DNA of 19,859 nucleotides from F23-D06 sp045600525 (GTDB lineage Bacteria > Bacteroidota > Bacteroidia > Bacteroidales > WCHB1-69), in contig JAZRYC010000156.1 of the NCBI GenBank assembly GCA_045600525.1, forward strand, positions 1 to 19,859, read 5' to 3'. Every line of letters begins with the position of its first letter. Position 1 is the first letter of the stretch. This document shows, one piece after another, positions 1 through 6,806 of this stretch. The position numbers and the translations under genes are program-made. The notes beneath the pieces are model-generated. The model worked only from the letters and a program-made list of their open reading frames with translations. It was not told the origin of the DNA and did no database searches.

Positions 1-2
1 TG

Positions 3-368
3 AATTTACTGGAAACGGCAGAAGTTGTCCTGCTTACCGGAATAGCCCGTCCACAGCCGATGTACGACTATCTTTCAGCCCGTTATAAGGTGATTCGGCA
101 TTTGAATTTCCCAGACCATCACAACTACACGAAGTTCGAAATGGATCAAATACGCCATTATTTATCACAGGGAAACGGCTCGCCACGAGTATTAGTCACC
201 ACAGAAAAAGATTGGATGAGGTTGCAGTCCTCGGATTTGAAGAAATCCGTATCTTCGCTGCCCGTGTTTATTCTGCCCATCCAAGTGGATTTTTTAACTG
301 AAGAAGAAAAAGTATCATTCAACAATATCATTGAAAACTATGTTAGAAGAGCAAAAGATGAAAATTAA
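3..368 (+). CDS. lpxK: Tetraacyldisaccharide 4'-kinase LpxK, C-terminal part (5' end outside window)
   Basis: This is the tail of LpxK, the inner-membrane-associated kinase that phosphorylates the 4' position of the tetraacyl disaccharide 1-phosphate in lipid A synthesis. The reading frame is open from the left edge (first full codon at position 3) and ends with TAA. Family hallmarks visible are LTGIARPQP near the edge, the FPDHHNYTKFEM segment and the TEKDWMRL motif, which resembles the conserved TEKDAMRL of LpxK C-termini. The catalytic Walker region lies outside the window. The stop overlaps the proposed start of the following phosphorylase gene by 11 bases, so the two are probably cotranscribed; lpxK followed by a purine nucleoside phosphorylase gene is a familiar Bacteroidota arrangement. 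Confidence 0.9.
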   Translation, partial: NLLETAEVVLLTGIARPQPMYDYLSARYKVIRHLNFPDHHNYTKFEMDQIRHYLSQGNGSPRVLVTTEKDWMRLQSSDLKKSVSSLPVFILPIQVDFLTEEEKVSFNNIIENYVRRAKDEN

Positions 369-1164
369 TGCGACTGTCGCATACTTGAATAATCGAAAGA
401 CCATTAATCCCAGCGTTGCCATTGTGTTAGGTTCCGGATTGGGTGGTCTGACGCAGCAACTGGAAATCATTGACGAGATCCCATATACCGACATTCCCAA
501 CTTCCCGGTTTCCACGGTTTCCGGGCACAAAGGAACTTTGATTTTCGGCCGGCTGAACGGCATTGAAGTCGTGGTCCTCAACGGGCGCTTCCATTATTAC
601 GAGGGCTACTCTATGGACGTGGTGACCTATCCCCAACAGGTGTTCTGCGGACTGGGCGTGCGCGTGGTCATCCTCTCGAATGCCGCTGGCGGTATGAATC
701 CGCAGTTCAAAGTCGGGGATATTATGATTATCAAAGATCATATCAACTTTTTCGGCACCAATCCACTGATTGGACGGAATGACGATGAAATGGGACCGCG
801 CTTCCCGGATATGAGTGAAGTGTATTCTCCGCGCCTTATCAGTTTGGCTTTCCAAAAGGCGGAGGAACAGCATCTTGATCTGAAGGAAGGCGTCTATATT
901 GGTGTAACAGGACCTTGTTTCGAGACTCCGTCCGAATACAGGGCCTACCACAATTTGGGCGCTGACGCAGTGGGAATGTCCACCGTTCCGGAAGCCATCG
1001 TAGCCCATCATCGAGGAATGGAGATTTTCGCTTTGTCGGTCATCACCGACTTGGGCGGAATGGAAGAAGTTGTAAAGGCCTCACACGAAGAGGTTTTGGC
1101 GGCCGCCGCCGCAGCCGGTCCTAAAATGGTCCAGCTGATTTGCGCTATGCTGCCGGAAATGTAA
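358..1164 (+). CDS. punA: Purine nucleoside phosphorylase (trimeric, PNP/MTAP family)
   Basis: The product cleaves purine (deoxy)ribonucleosides with phosphate to give base plus (deoxy)ribose 1-phosphate, in cytosolic purine salvage. Family motifs in order are the GSGLGGL phosphate-binding loop, GHKGTLIFG, NGRFHYYEGY, SNAAGGMNPQFKVGD, the FETPSEYRA base-binding region and GADAVGMSTVPE. I chose the ATG at 358 because AGAAGAG lies just upstream and it gives 268 residues, the usual size. An in-frame ATG at 340 (274 residues) is possible; an upstream TTG at 331 is unlikely. The gene overlaps lpxK and ends at a bidirectional terminator. One oddity: the ITN motif that holds Asn243 in human PNP reads ITD here (Asp231), which may widen specificity towards 6-aminopurines. 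Confidence 0.93.
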   Translation: MKINATVAYLNNRKTINPSVAIVLGSGLGGLTQQLEIIDEIPYTDIPNFPVSTVSGHKGTLIFGRLNGIEVVVLNGRFHYYEGYSMDVVTYPQQVFCGLGVRVVILSNAAGGMNPQFKVGDIMIIKDHINFFGTNPLIGRNDDEMGPRFPDMSEVYSPRLISLAFQKAEEQHLDLKEGVYIGVTGPCFETPSEYRAYHNLGADAVGMSTVPEAIVAHHRGMEIFALSVITDLGGMEEVVKASHEEVLAAAAAAGPKMVQLICAMLPEM

Positions 1165-1217
1165 CCAGAGATTAGGGTATTTTTATACGAACAGGTCAAG
1201 AAATATATAGTTGTCAA

Positions 1218-1250
1218 AAAAAAGAACCTACAATCTGTAGGTTCTTTTTT
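1218..1250. terminator. Bidirectional intrinsic terminator between punA and tRNA-Trp
   Basis: A perfect 14-bp inverted repeat (arms 1218-1231 and 1237-1250, loop AATCT) has its GAACCTAC core flanked by A6 on the left and T6 on the right. It therefore reads as stem plus U-tract on both strands. It would end the lpxK-punA transcript and also the tuf/tRNA-Trp transcript, whose tRNA 3' end lies only 3 bases away. Confidence 0.88.
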
Positions 1251-1253
1251 GAG

Positions 1254-1324
1254 CAGGGGAAGAGAGATTCGAACTCCCATCAATGGTTTTGGAGACCACT
1301 ATTCTGCCCTTAAACTATTCCCCT
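1254..1324 (-). tRNA. trnW: tRNA-Trp (anticodon CCA)
   Basis: On the minus strand the sequence folds as a standard cloverleaf. The 7-bp acceptor is AGGGGAA/TTCCCCT with discriminator G, the anticodon loop is CTCCAAA with anticodon CCA, and the T loop is TTCGAAT. No CCA tail is encoded (the next bases are CTC), which is usual for Bacteroidota and means CCA is added by nucleotidyltransferase. It lies immediately downstream of tuf, as in many Bacteroidota, but the secE-nusG genes that normally follow are absent here. Confidence 0.95.
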
Positions 1325-1330
1325 GTAAAT

Positions 1331-1355
1331 AAAAGGGCATTCGAGATGCCCTTTT
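1331..1355 (-). terminator. Hairpin between tuf and tRNA-Trp
   Basis: The inverted repeat AAAAGGGCAT / ATGCCCTTTT with loop TCGAG lies 20 bases past the tuf stop and 6 bases before the tRNA-Trp 5' end. On the minus strand a short T run follows the stem. It can act as an intrinsic terminator for tuf or as a processing stem that separates the mRNA from the tRNA. Because tRNA-Trp has no obvious promoter of its own, some read-through must occur if this is a terminator. Confidence 0.7.
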
Positions 1356-1375
1356 ATTGTATGTAGGATTTAGTA

Positions 1376-2563
1376 TTAGTCAAGGATTTCAGTAATCTGA
1401 CCAGCACCAACCGTACGACCACCTTCACGGATAGCGAAACGGAGGTTCATGTTCAAAGCGATTTCAGAAAGCAATTGAACATCGATTTCAACGTTATCAC
1501 CAGGCATACACATTTCAACGCCAGCAGGCAATGTGATAGCACCCGTAACGTCCGTTGTACGGAAATAGAATTGAGGACGATAGTTGTTGCCAAACGGAGT
1601 GTGACGACCACCTTCTTCTTTCTTCAAAACGTAAACAGAAGCTTTGAAGTGTTTGTGAGGATGAATGGAACCCGGTTTTGCGATAACCATACCACGACGG
1701 ATTTCATCTTTGTCAATACCACGGAGCAACAAACCTACGTTATCACCAGCTTCGCCTTCGTCAAGGATTTTGCGGAACATTTCCACACCCGTAACGACTG
1801 ATTTGAGTTTTTCAGCACCCATACCGATAATATCAACGGGATCAGAAGTGTGAATAATACCAGTTTCGATACGACCTGTAGCAACGGTACCACGACCAGT
1901 GATAGAGAATACGTCTTCGATAGGCATGAGGAAGTCTTTATCTACATCACGAGGAGGAAGTGGGATCCAAGTGTCAACTGCATTCATGAGTTCCATAACC
2001 TTTTCAACCCATTTCGGTTCAAGGTTCAAGCCACCAAGTGCAGAACCGCGGATAATAGGAGTATTGTCACCATCGAAACCGTAGAAGGAAAGAAGGTCGC
2101 GGATTTCCATTTCAACGAGGTCTAACAACTCAGGGTCGTCAACCAAGTCAACTTTGTTCATAAAAACAACCATTCTTGGCACACCAACCTGTTTTGCCAA
2201 AAGAATGTGCTCACGAGTTTGAGGCATAGGACCATCTGTTGCAGCAACAACGAGGATAGCACCATCCATCTGAGCGGCACCAGTTACCATGTTCTTCACA
2301 TAGTCGGCGTGACCCGGACAGTCAACGTGTGCATAGTGACGTTCTGCAGTTTGATACTCAATATGAGCAGTGTTGATGGTAATACCACGTTCCTTTTCTT
2401 CAGGAGCGTTATCGATAGAATCGAAAGATCTTAATTCAGAAAGACCTTGGTCAGCTAATACAGTCGTAATAGCTGCAGTCAAAGTCGTTTTGCCGTGGTC
2501 GATGTGACCAATGGTACCCACGTTTACGTGGGGTTTAGTACGTTCAAATTTTTCTTTTGCCAT
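1376..2563 (-). CDS. tuf: Translation elongation factor EF-Tu
   Basis: EF-Tu is the GTPase that delivers aminoacyl-tRNA to the ribosomal A site. The 395-residue product is full length. G-motifs are clear: GHIDHGKTTL (P-loop, residues about 18-27), the RGITINTAH switch I region, DCPGHADYVKNM (G3, about 80-91) and NKVD (G4). Domains 2 and 3 follow, with the RGTVATGRIETG and GGRHTPF segments. The start is MAKEKFERTKPHVNVGTIGH. There is no Shine-Dalgarno, only an A-rich leader. The gene is expressed from the promoter in front of tRNA-Thr, and a hairpin plus tRNA-Trp follow. Synonymous codon choice looks restricted, as expected for a very highly expressed gene. Confidence 0.99.
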   Translation of the reverse strand: MAKEKFERTKPHVNVGTIGHIDHGKTTLTAAITTVLADQGLSELRSFDSIDNAPEEKERGITINTAHIEYQTAERHYAHVDCPGHADYVKNMVTGAAQMDGAILVVAATDGPMPQTREHILLAKQVGVPRMVVFMNKVDLVDDPELLDLVEMEIRDLLSFYGFDGDNTPIIRGSALGGLNLEPKWVEKVMELMNAVDTWIPLPPRDVDKDFLMPIEDVFSITGRGTVATGRIETGIIHTSDPVDIIGMGAEKLKSVVTGVEMFRKILDEGEAGDNVGLLLRGIDKDEIRRGMVIAKPGSIHPHKHFKASVYVLKKEEGGRHTPFGNNYRPQFYFRTTDVTGAITLPAGVEMCMPGDNVEIDVQLLSEIALNMNLRFAIREGGRTVGAGQITEILD

Positions 2564-2621
2564 TTTCTTATAAATTTATGATTAATATTTTTAATCGAAT
2601 AGTTTCATAAACACAAAAAAG

Positions 2622-2693
2622 AGCCGTTGATGAGAGTTGAACTCATGACCCCATCCTTACCAAGGATGTACTCTACCACTGAGCTACAACGGC
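2622..2693 (-). tRNA. trnT: tRNA-Thr (anticodon GGT)
   Basis: The minus strand folds as a cloverleaf. The acceptor is GCCGTTG/CAACGGC with discriminator T, the D arm is TAGCTCAGTGGTAGAGTA, the anticodon stem CATCC/GGATG carries loop TTGGTAA (anticodon GGT), and the T arm is ATGAG/CTCAT. CCA is not encoded; the 3' end runs into a T6 tract. It sits 59 bases upstream of tuf and shares its transcript. A tRNA-Thr directly in front of tuf is typical for Bacteroidota, although there it is often preceded by further tRNAs (Thr, Tyr, Gly) that are not seen here. Confidence 0.95.
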
Positions 2694-2744
2694 TTTTTTA
2701 CCTATCTTAATTCACTCCTCTTGGAGCGCTTTTGAAAAGGTGGG

Positions 2745-2752
2745 CAAAAATA
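2745..2752 (-). promoter_or_regulatory. Promoter -7 element (TATTTTTG) for tRNA-Thr-tuf-tRNA-Trp
   Basis: On the minus strand this reads TATTTTTG followed by CCC. It matches the Bacteroidota primary-sigma -7 consensus TAnnTTTG, about 51 bases before the tRNA-Thr 5' end. Transcription would start near 2738. I could not find a good TTTG -33 element, and the upstream DNA is A/T homopolymer-rich. Confidence 0.65.
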
Positions 2753-2786
2753 CATTATTTTTTTTAATACCTGCTTTTTTTTGAAA

Positions 2787-3674
2787 TTATTTTTTTACTT
2801 CTTTTAACTTATTGATTGCCAGTGTCAAACTTTTTCTCCAATAGGGAATATCCAAGCCAATTTCCCTCTTTATCTTCGTTAAATCAAATACAGAATAGGC
2901 AGGTCTTGGCGCTTTTGCAGGATATTCGTGGGTGAAAATGGATTGAACCTTGCATGAACTGCCCGTTAATTCCATGATGGCTTGTGTGAAGTCATACCAG
3001 CTAATACAACCTTCATTGGCAAAATGATAAATTTGCAAACCTTCTTTTCGGATGTTGGCTTCCAATGTTTGTAGAATGGCGGATGCTAAGTCTCCTGCGT
3101 AGGTTGGACCGCCGACTTGGTCGAATACTACGGAAATTTTATCTCTTTCCTTTCCGAGTTTCATCATTGTCTTCACAAAGTTGTTTCCATATTCGGAATA
3201 CAACCAGGATGTCCTGATTATGGTTGCGGCACATCCGCTTTGTAGAATCATTTCCTCGCCGGCAGCTTTTGATTTTCCGTAAATAGATTTTGGCGCGACG
3301 GGAGCATCCGTTGGATAGGGTGTGCATGCTTCGCCCGAGAATACGTAATCGGTGGATATGTGGAAGAGGTAAATGTTTTCGTTTTTGGCAGCTTGGGCTA
3401 AATTGAACACGGCGTCGCGATTTAACCGGTAAGCCAATTCGATGTCATCTTCCGCTTTATCTACCGCTGTATATGCAGCGGCGTTGATGATTGCATCCAC
3501 AGCATGCTGATGAATGAATGTATTGATTTGTTCTGGTTGGCAGATATCAAGAGTATCTACATCGGTGAAGATGAAATGATGTTGTTGCCCTCTTTCCGTT
3601 TTTGCGATGTCCTGAAGACAATGTCCTAACTGACCATTTGCTCCGGTTACTAATATGTTTAATGTTGTGTTCAC
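2787..3674 (-). CDS. rfbD: dTDP-4-dehydrorhamnose reductase
   Basis: RmlD/RfbD reduces dTDP-4-dehydro-L-rhamnose to dTDP-L-rhamnose with NAD(P)H, the last step of the rhamnose donor pathway for O-antigen or capsule. The 295-residue extended short-chain dehydrogenase shows the Rossmann motif GANGQLG (11-17), NAAAYTAVDKAE, STDYVFSG (about 107-114) and the catalytic Tyr132-x-x-x-Lys136 in IYGKSK. The start is a GTG, 9 bases after the stop of the upstream RNase gene; no better ATG is close. The rfbA, rfbB and rfbC partners are not in the window. It is the last gene of the dsrC-led run. Confidence 0.93.
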   Translation of the reverse strand: MNTTLNILVTGANGQLGHCLQDIAKTERGQQHHFIFTDVDTLDICQPEQINTFIHQHAVDAIINAAAYTAVDKAEDDIELAYRLNRDAVFNLAQAAKNENIYLFHISTDYVFSGEACTPYPTDAPVAPKSIYGKSKAAGEEMILQSGCAATIIRTSWLYSEYGNNFVKTMMKLGKERDKISVVFDQVGGPTYAGDLASAILQTLEANIRKEGLQIYHFANEGCISWYDFTQAIMELTGSSCKVQSIFTHEYPAKAPRPAYSVFDLTKIKREIGLDIPYWRKSLTLAINKLKEVKK

Positions 3675-3683
3675 GAAAATAGT

Positions 3684-5090
3684 CTAATCAAGTTCATATG
3701 ATTCTCTGAAATACGGCACGTATGCCTGTTTGAATCCTGCCGCTTTAAGGTGCGAGGCATAGGTGTCGCGAACTTCGCCTTCGCCATGTACGACAAAGAG
3801 TTTCTTTAGCTTACGATTCCCTTTTTGACAGGACAAGTATTGGATAAGTTCTTTGTAGTCTGCATGTCCTGAGTATGCGTCAATTCTTTCAAGTTGTGCG
3901 CGAACGGTATAGAGCTCTCCGAAAATGGATACTCGCTTGTCTCCGCGCATGATTTTCGCACCCAATGTTGTAGGAGAACAATATCCTACGCAGAGAATGG
4001 TCGTTTTAGGATCTTCAATGTTGTTGGCCAAATGATGCTTGATACGTCCGGCCTCCATCATACCGGAGGCAGAAATAATGATACACGGGCGGTTATATTG
4101 ATTGAGACGTTTGGAGTCATCAATGGTTCTTACATAGGTGAGATTATCAAAACCGAAGGGGTCCTTGGTGCTTTCCATGAATTGTCGAATATCGGAATTA
4201 AAGTTCTCATCATGTAATCTATATATATTCGTAGCAGAGCAAGCTAACGGACTATCAACGAATATATCAATGTCGGGCAGGTCGCCGGCAAGCTTTAATC
4301 GGTGAAGTGAATAAACGATTTCCTGCGTTCTGCCGATGGCAAAGGAGGGAATGAGCAGTTTCCCTTTACGTTTGGCACAGGCATCACGTACCACAAGCAT
4401 CAGTTCTTTGTCAGCATCTTCCAAAGTGGAATGCAGTCTGTCACCATAAGTGGATTCTGTGATGATATAGTGAGCAGGTGGAAAAGCGATGGGGTCGGGT
4501 AGAATTCGTTTGTTGTAGCGGCCTATGTCTCCAGTATAGCACAGGGTGCGTTTCTTCCGTCCTTCTTTGAATGTGATGTATATGGCGCTACTTCCCAACA
4601 TGTGACCTGTTTCAAAAAATTCAATGGACACATCAGGAGTGATGTAGAATTGCAATTCTCTGGGAATGCTGATGAATTGGGACATGCATTGTGCCGCATC
4701 CTTTTCTGTGTAGATTGGCTCAATGGGTTCCTTGTCGGCCCGTGAGGACTTCTTATTGAATTGTTTGGCATCAGCTTCCTGAATGCGTCCTGAATCTGCC
4801 AGCATGATTGCGCAGAGGTCGCGTGTTGCAGGTGTGCAGAAGATTTTACCGCGGAAACCTAACTTATATATATATGGTATTAGTCCGGAATGGTCAATAT
4901 GGGCATGAGAAAGAAGAATGAAATCTATTTCTTTCGGATCAAACCCAAGATCACGGTTCATTTCGTCTGTTTCAAGCCCCTTCCCCTGATACATTCCGCA
5001 GTCTAATAATATTTTCACTCCCTTAAGGGTGGTAAGGAGGAACTTGCTGCCGGTGACCTCTTCTGTGGCACCTAAAAAATCCAGTTTCAT
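3684..5090 (-). CDS. MBL-fold / beta-CASP RNA-processing exonuclease family protein
   Basis: This predicted cytosolic zinc-dependent ribonuclease belongs to the YSH1/CPSF73-like branch of the metallo-beta-lactamase superfamily. The 468 residues carry the metal site SHAHIDHSG (His62, His64, Asp66, His67), ETGHMLGS (His163), the Asp188 ligand in CYTGDIGR, and late motifs ISASGMMEAGRIKHH and YSGHADY (His409), which fit beta-CASP motifs B and C. That motif set separates it from hydrolytic glyoxalase-type MBL proteins. Its RNA substrate is unknown. It follows the DsrM-like gene by 12 bases and precedes rfbD by 9, so it is almost certainly cotranscribed with dsrC, although no functional link is established. 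Confidence 0.88.
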   Translation of the reverse strand: MKLDFLGATEEVTGSKFLLTTLKGVKILLDCGMYQGKGLETDEMNRDLGFDPKEIDFILLSHAHIDHSGLIPYIYKLGFRGKIFCTPATRDLCAIMLADSGRIQEADAKQFNKKSSRADKEPIEPIYTEKDAAQCMSQFISIPRELQFYITPDVSIEFFETGHMLGSSAIYITFKEGRKKRTLCYTGDIGRYNKRILPDPIAFPPAHYIITESTYGDRLHSTLEDADKELMLVVRDACAKRKGKLLIPSFAIGRTQEIVYSLHRLKLAGDLPDIDIFVDSPLACSATNIYRLHDENFNSDIRQFMESTKDPFGFDNLTYVRTIDDSKRLNQYNRPCIIISASGMMEAGRIKHHLANNIEDPKTTILCVGYCSPTTLGAKIMRGDKRVSIFGELYTVRAQLERIDAYSGHADYKELIQYLSCQKGNRKLKKLFVVHGEGEVRDTYASHLKAAGFKQAYVPYFRESYELD

Positions 5091-5102
5091 ATAAAGGTAA
5101 TG

Positions 5103-5747
5103 TTAGTTTTCGTTTTTAGGCCATACGTTGCGCCACCCATAGAAAAATCCAAGATGATAGCGTGCGGCGAAATAATAGACGACATGTCTCAATTTACCTA
5201 AAGGAAAATAAATAAAAAGAACAGTACAGAAAATGTAGTAAATTGTCGTAGCGCATGAAAATGTTGGGAAGAACAAATATAATGCACTCATAAGTTGGAA
5301 GGTGGATGTGAGTGCATTGGAAATGTAGTCATCAGGATTGGAAAGTGTTTTGAGATCTTTAGAACATAGACGTCTGAAGAAGAGAATGTATCCGCAAATG
5401 CATGTGAAAGACAGCAAAACTGCTGGAATTAGATGGATTTGATCTGCTCCAGAAATCCATCGGTTGAAAAAGGGGAAGAATGATAGGATGTAGATCAGCA
5501 GACTCAGGAAAGTTCCCATGTGGAAGAGCATCCCAGTGGCATAAGCCGGAAGATGAAGAAATGCCGACTCCTTATTTTGAGGGAGCATGGCTGTGGTATT
5601 TGAATATAGAATACCTTTTCCCGTGTTTCCGCTTTTTTCAGAGAGATCATTAGGCTTACCCAATTGTATAAGACGGGCGAAGAATACGAAAAGACTGCAA
5701 AGGCATACAGCGGCCGATGCAATGGAAATGTATTGTAAAATGGACAT
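5103..5747 (-). CDS. DsrM/HdrE/NarI-like membrane cytochrome b subunit
   Basis: A 214-residue integral membrane protein with about five hydrophobic segments (near 5-25, 68-90, 102-124, 142-160 and 163-182). The C-terminal FPLGKLRHVVYYFAARYHLG with GWR after it closely resembles the last helix of NarI, DsrM and HdrE, the quinol-oxidising cytochrome b subunits of nitrate reductase and heterodisulfide-type reductases. MLFHMG resembles the NarI LFHVG segment. Hand alignment keeps His76 (NarI His56) and His188 (NarI His205), but places Tyr86 and Tyr170 where NarI has His66 and His187, so only one heme may bind. I chose the ATG 17 bases after the dsrC stop; an overlapping TTG would add 9 residues. 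No iron-sulfur DsrK/HdrD-like partner is encoded nearby. Confidence 0.68.
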   Translation of the reverse strand: MSILQYISIASAAVCLCSLFVFFARLIQLGKPNDLSEKSGNTGKGILYSNTTAMLPQNKESAFLHLPAYATGMLFHMGTFLSLLIYILSFFPFFNRWISGADQIHLIPAVLLSFTCICGYILFFRRLCSKDLKTLSNPDDYISNALTSTFQLMSALYLFFPTFSCATTIYYIFCTVLFIYFPLGKLRHVVYYFAARYHLGFFYGWRNVWPKNEN

Positions 5748-5764
5748 GGTGATCTGTTTTCGAA

Positions 5765-6082
5765 TTATACGCAACCTTCAGGTTTGGGCAGACCAGCGAC
5801 GCGACATGCTCCTCTTGCCGGTCCTAACGGAAAGAGCTCATAGATGTCTTTCAACTTCAAACCAGATGTTTTGCAAATGACGCGAACCATTGGGGCGATT
5901 CCTTTTTCTTCGTAGTTTTCGCGAATGCAGTGGAGGATTTTCCAGTGGTTTTCAGTGAGTTCGTTGATACCATCGGCTTTTGCGATTTCAGCAGCCAGAC
6001 CTTCAGTCCAATCTTCGGGTTTTAGCATGAAACCATCGCCGTCTAATTCGTAGGTTTTTCCTTCAAAATCAATATTTGCCAT
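5765..6082 (-). CDS. dsrC: DsrC (TusE/DsrC/DsvC family sulfur relay protein with both redox cysteines)
   Basis: DsrC is a small soluble sulfur-carrier protein; in sulfite reducers its C-terminal arm carries a cysteine trisulfide that the membrane DsrMKJOP complex reduces. The 105-residue product has the full arm ending GACRVAGLPKPEGCV, with Cys93 and Cys104 separated by ten residues and Cys104 next to last, which is the functional DsrC signature. TusE proteins keep only the last cysteine. The ATG at 6082 (MANIDFEGK) is the start, because a -7 promoter element lies inside any longer frame. The next gene encodes a DsrM/NarI-like membrane protein, which supports a redox role. No dsrAB or tusBCD is present here. 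Databases may label it TusE. Confidence 0.92.
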   Translation of the reverse strand: MANIDFEGKTYELDGDGFMLKPEDWTEGLAAEIAKADGINELTENHWKILHCIRENYEEKGIAPMVRVICKTSGLKLKDIYELFPLGPARGACRVAGLPKPEGCV

Positions 6083-6107
6083 ATTAGTTGTGTTTTTTTT
6101 ACGGGTG

Positions 6108-6115
6108 CAAAGATA
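6108..6115 (-). promoter_or_regulatory. Promoter -7 element (TATCTTTG) for dsrC
   Basis: The minus strand reads TATCTTTGCAC, a perfect TAnnTTTG. It predicts a transcript start near 6102 and a leader of about 20 bases before the dsrC ATG at 6082. It rules out a start further upstream and probably drives the four-gene run down to rfbD. Confidence 0.72.
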
Positions 6116-6191
6116 TAAAAAATGGATTAATGTTTGCATAGGCGCAGTAAACAGAAAGATGGTGATGTTTTTGCCTAATTGAAAAAATATG

Positions 6192-6199
6192 TAAGTTTG
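6192..6199 (+). promoter_or_regulatory. Promoter -7 element (TAAGTTTG) for pnuC
   Basis: TAAGTTTG followed by CAG lies 19 bases before the pnuC start codon. An upstream TTTG at 6170-6173 with an 18-base spacer makes a convincing -33/-7 pair for a Bacteroidota promoter. The leader is too short to hold a thiamine or other riboswitch. Confidence 0.75.
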
Positions 6200-6218
6200 C
6201 AGCCTTCAAAAGAAAAAC

Positions 6219-6806
6219 ATGAATTGCATAGAAATTATTGGCGCCGTAATAGGTTTAGTCTATCTCATTTTGGAATATCGAGCAAGCTCGTGGCTTTGGC
6301 CCGTCGGAATTGTGATGTCCCTGTTTTATGTGGTGATTTTTTTTCAGGGAAAGTTCTATGCGGATGCAGCAACCAACCTTTATTATGTTGGGGCGAATGT
6401 TTATGGACTTTGTCTCTGGATGCGAGACGGTGCTGACTCAAGTGATGCTACTGAAAACATTGCTCACCTGCCGAAATCAAAGGTTATGATTTCTTTTGTT
6501 GCTTTTTCCTGTATTTGGCTGACTATATTTTTAATTTTACGTTTTGCTACCGATGGTGTTGCTCCGATAGGAGATGCCTTTACCACATCTATGAGTGTGG
6601 TGGCTATGTGGATGCTTGCCCATAAATATATTGAACAATGGATATTATGGGCAATTGTGAATTTGGTTTCTACCCTGCTTTATGTGTGGAAGGGTTTGCA
6701 TCCCACTGCCATATTATATGCTGTATATACGATAGTATCTGTCTTGGGATATTTGCGCTGGCAGCGTGATTTGCTGTCTAATGATTCTGCAAGTAGTGTC
6801 TTATAA
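6219..6806 (+). CDS. pnuC: PnuC-family vitamin-precursor transporter (nicotinamide riboside or thiamine)
   Basis: PnuC proteins are seven-helix facilitators that take up nicotinamide riboside for NAD synthesis; close relatives (PnuT, PnuX) carry thiamine or riboflavin. The 195-residue product is almost wholly hydrophobic and has typical motifs: SSWLWPVGIVMSLFYV, FYADAATNLYYVGANVYGL near residue 45-63 and EQWILWAIVNLVSTLLYVWKG in the C-terminal half, followed by LYAVYTIVSVLGYLRW. In many Bacteroidota pnuC-like genes sit with a TPP riboswitch and thiamine pyrophosphokinase. Neither is present, so the substrate cannot be fixed; nicotinamide riboside is the default. Its 3' end overlaps the convergent trmH gene by 29 bases. 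Confidence 0.9.
   Translation: MNCIEIIGAVIGLVYLILEYRASSWLWPVGIVMSLFYVVIFFQGKFYADAATNLYYVGANVYGLCLWMRDGADSSDATENIAHLPKSKVMISFVAFSCIWLTIFLILRFATDGVAPIGDAFTTSMSVVAMWMLAHKYIEQWILWAIVNLVSTLLYVWKGLHPTAILYAVYTIVSVLGYLRWQRDLLSNDSASSVL

Noticed and set aside
331..357. Longer phosphorylase start at a TTG (331) or ATG (340)
   Set aside because: The ATG at 358 has the only purine-rich upstream signal and gives the usual family length. The ATG at 340 remains possible but less likely.
1475..2434. Several open frames on the plus strand opposite tuf (about 60 to 108 codons)
   Set aside because: They are the antisense shadow of a highly conserved gene with restricted codon use. The products have no recognisable domain and no promoter.
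6083..6139. N-terminal extension of DsrC by 19 residues
   Set aside because: The -7 promoter element lies at 6108-6115, inside the extension, and DsrC proteins start at the MANIDFEGK-like segment.
6140..6218. TPP or other riboswitch upstream of pnuC
   Set aside because: Only about 13 bases separate the predicted transcript start from the ATG, and no TPP conserved core is visible.
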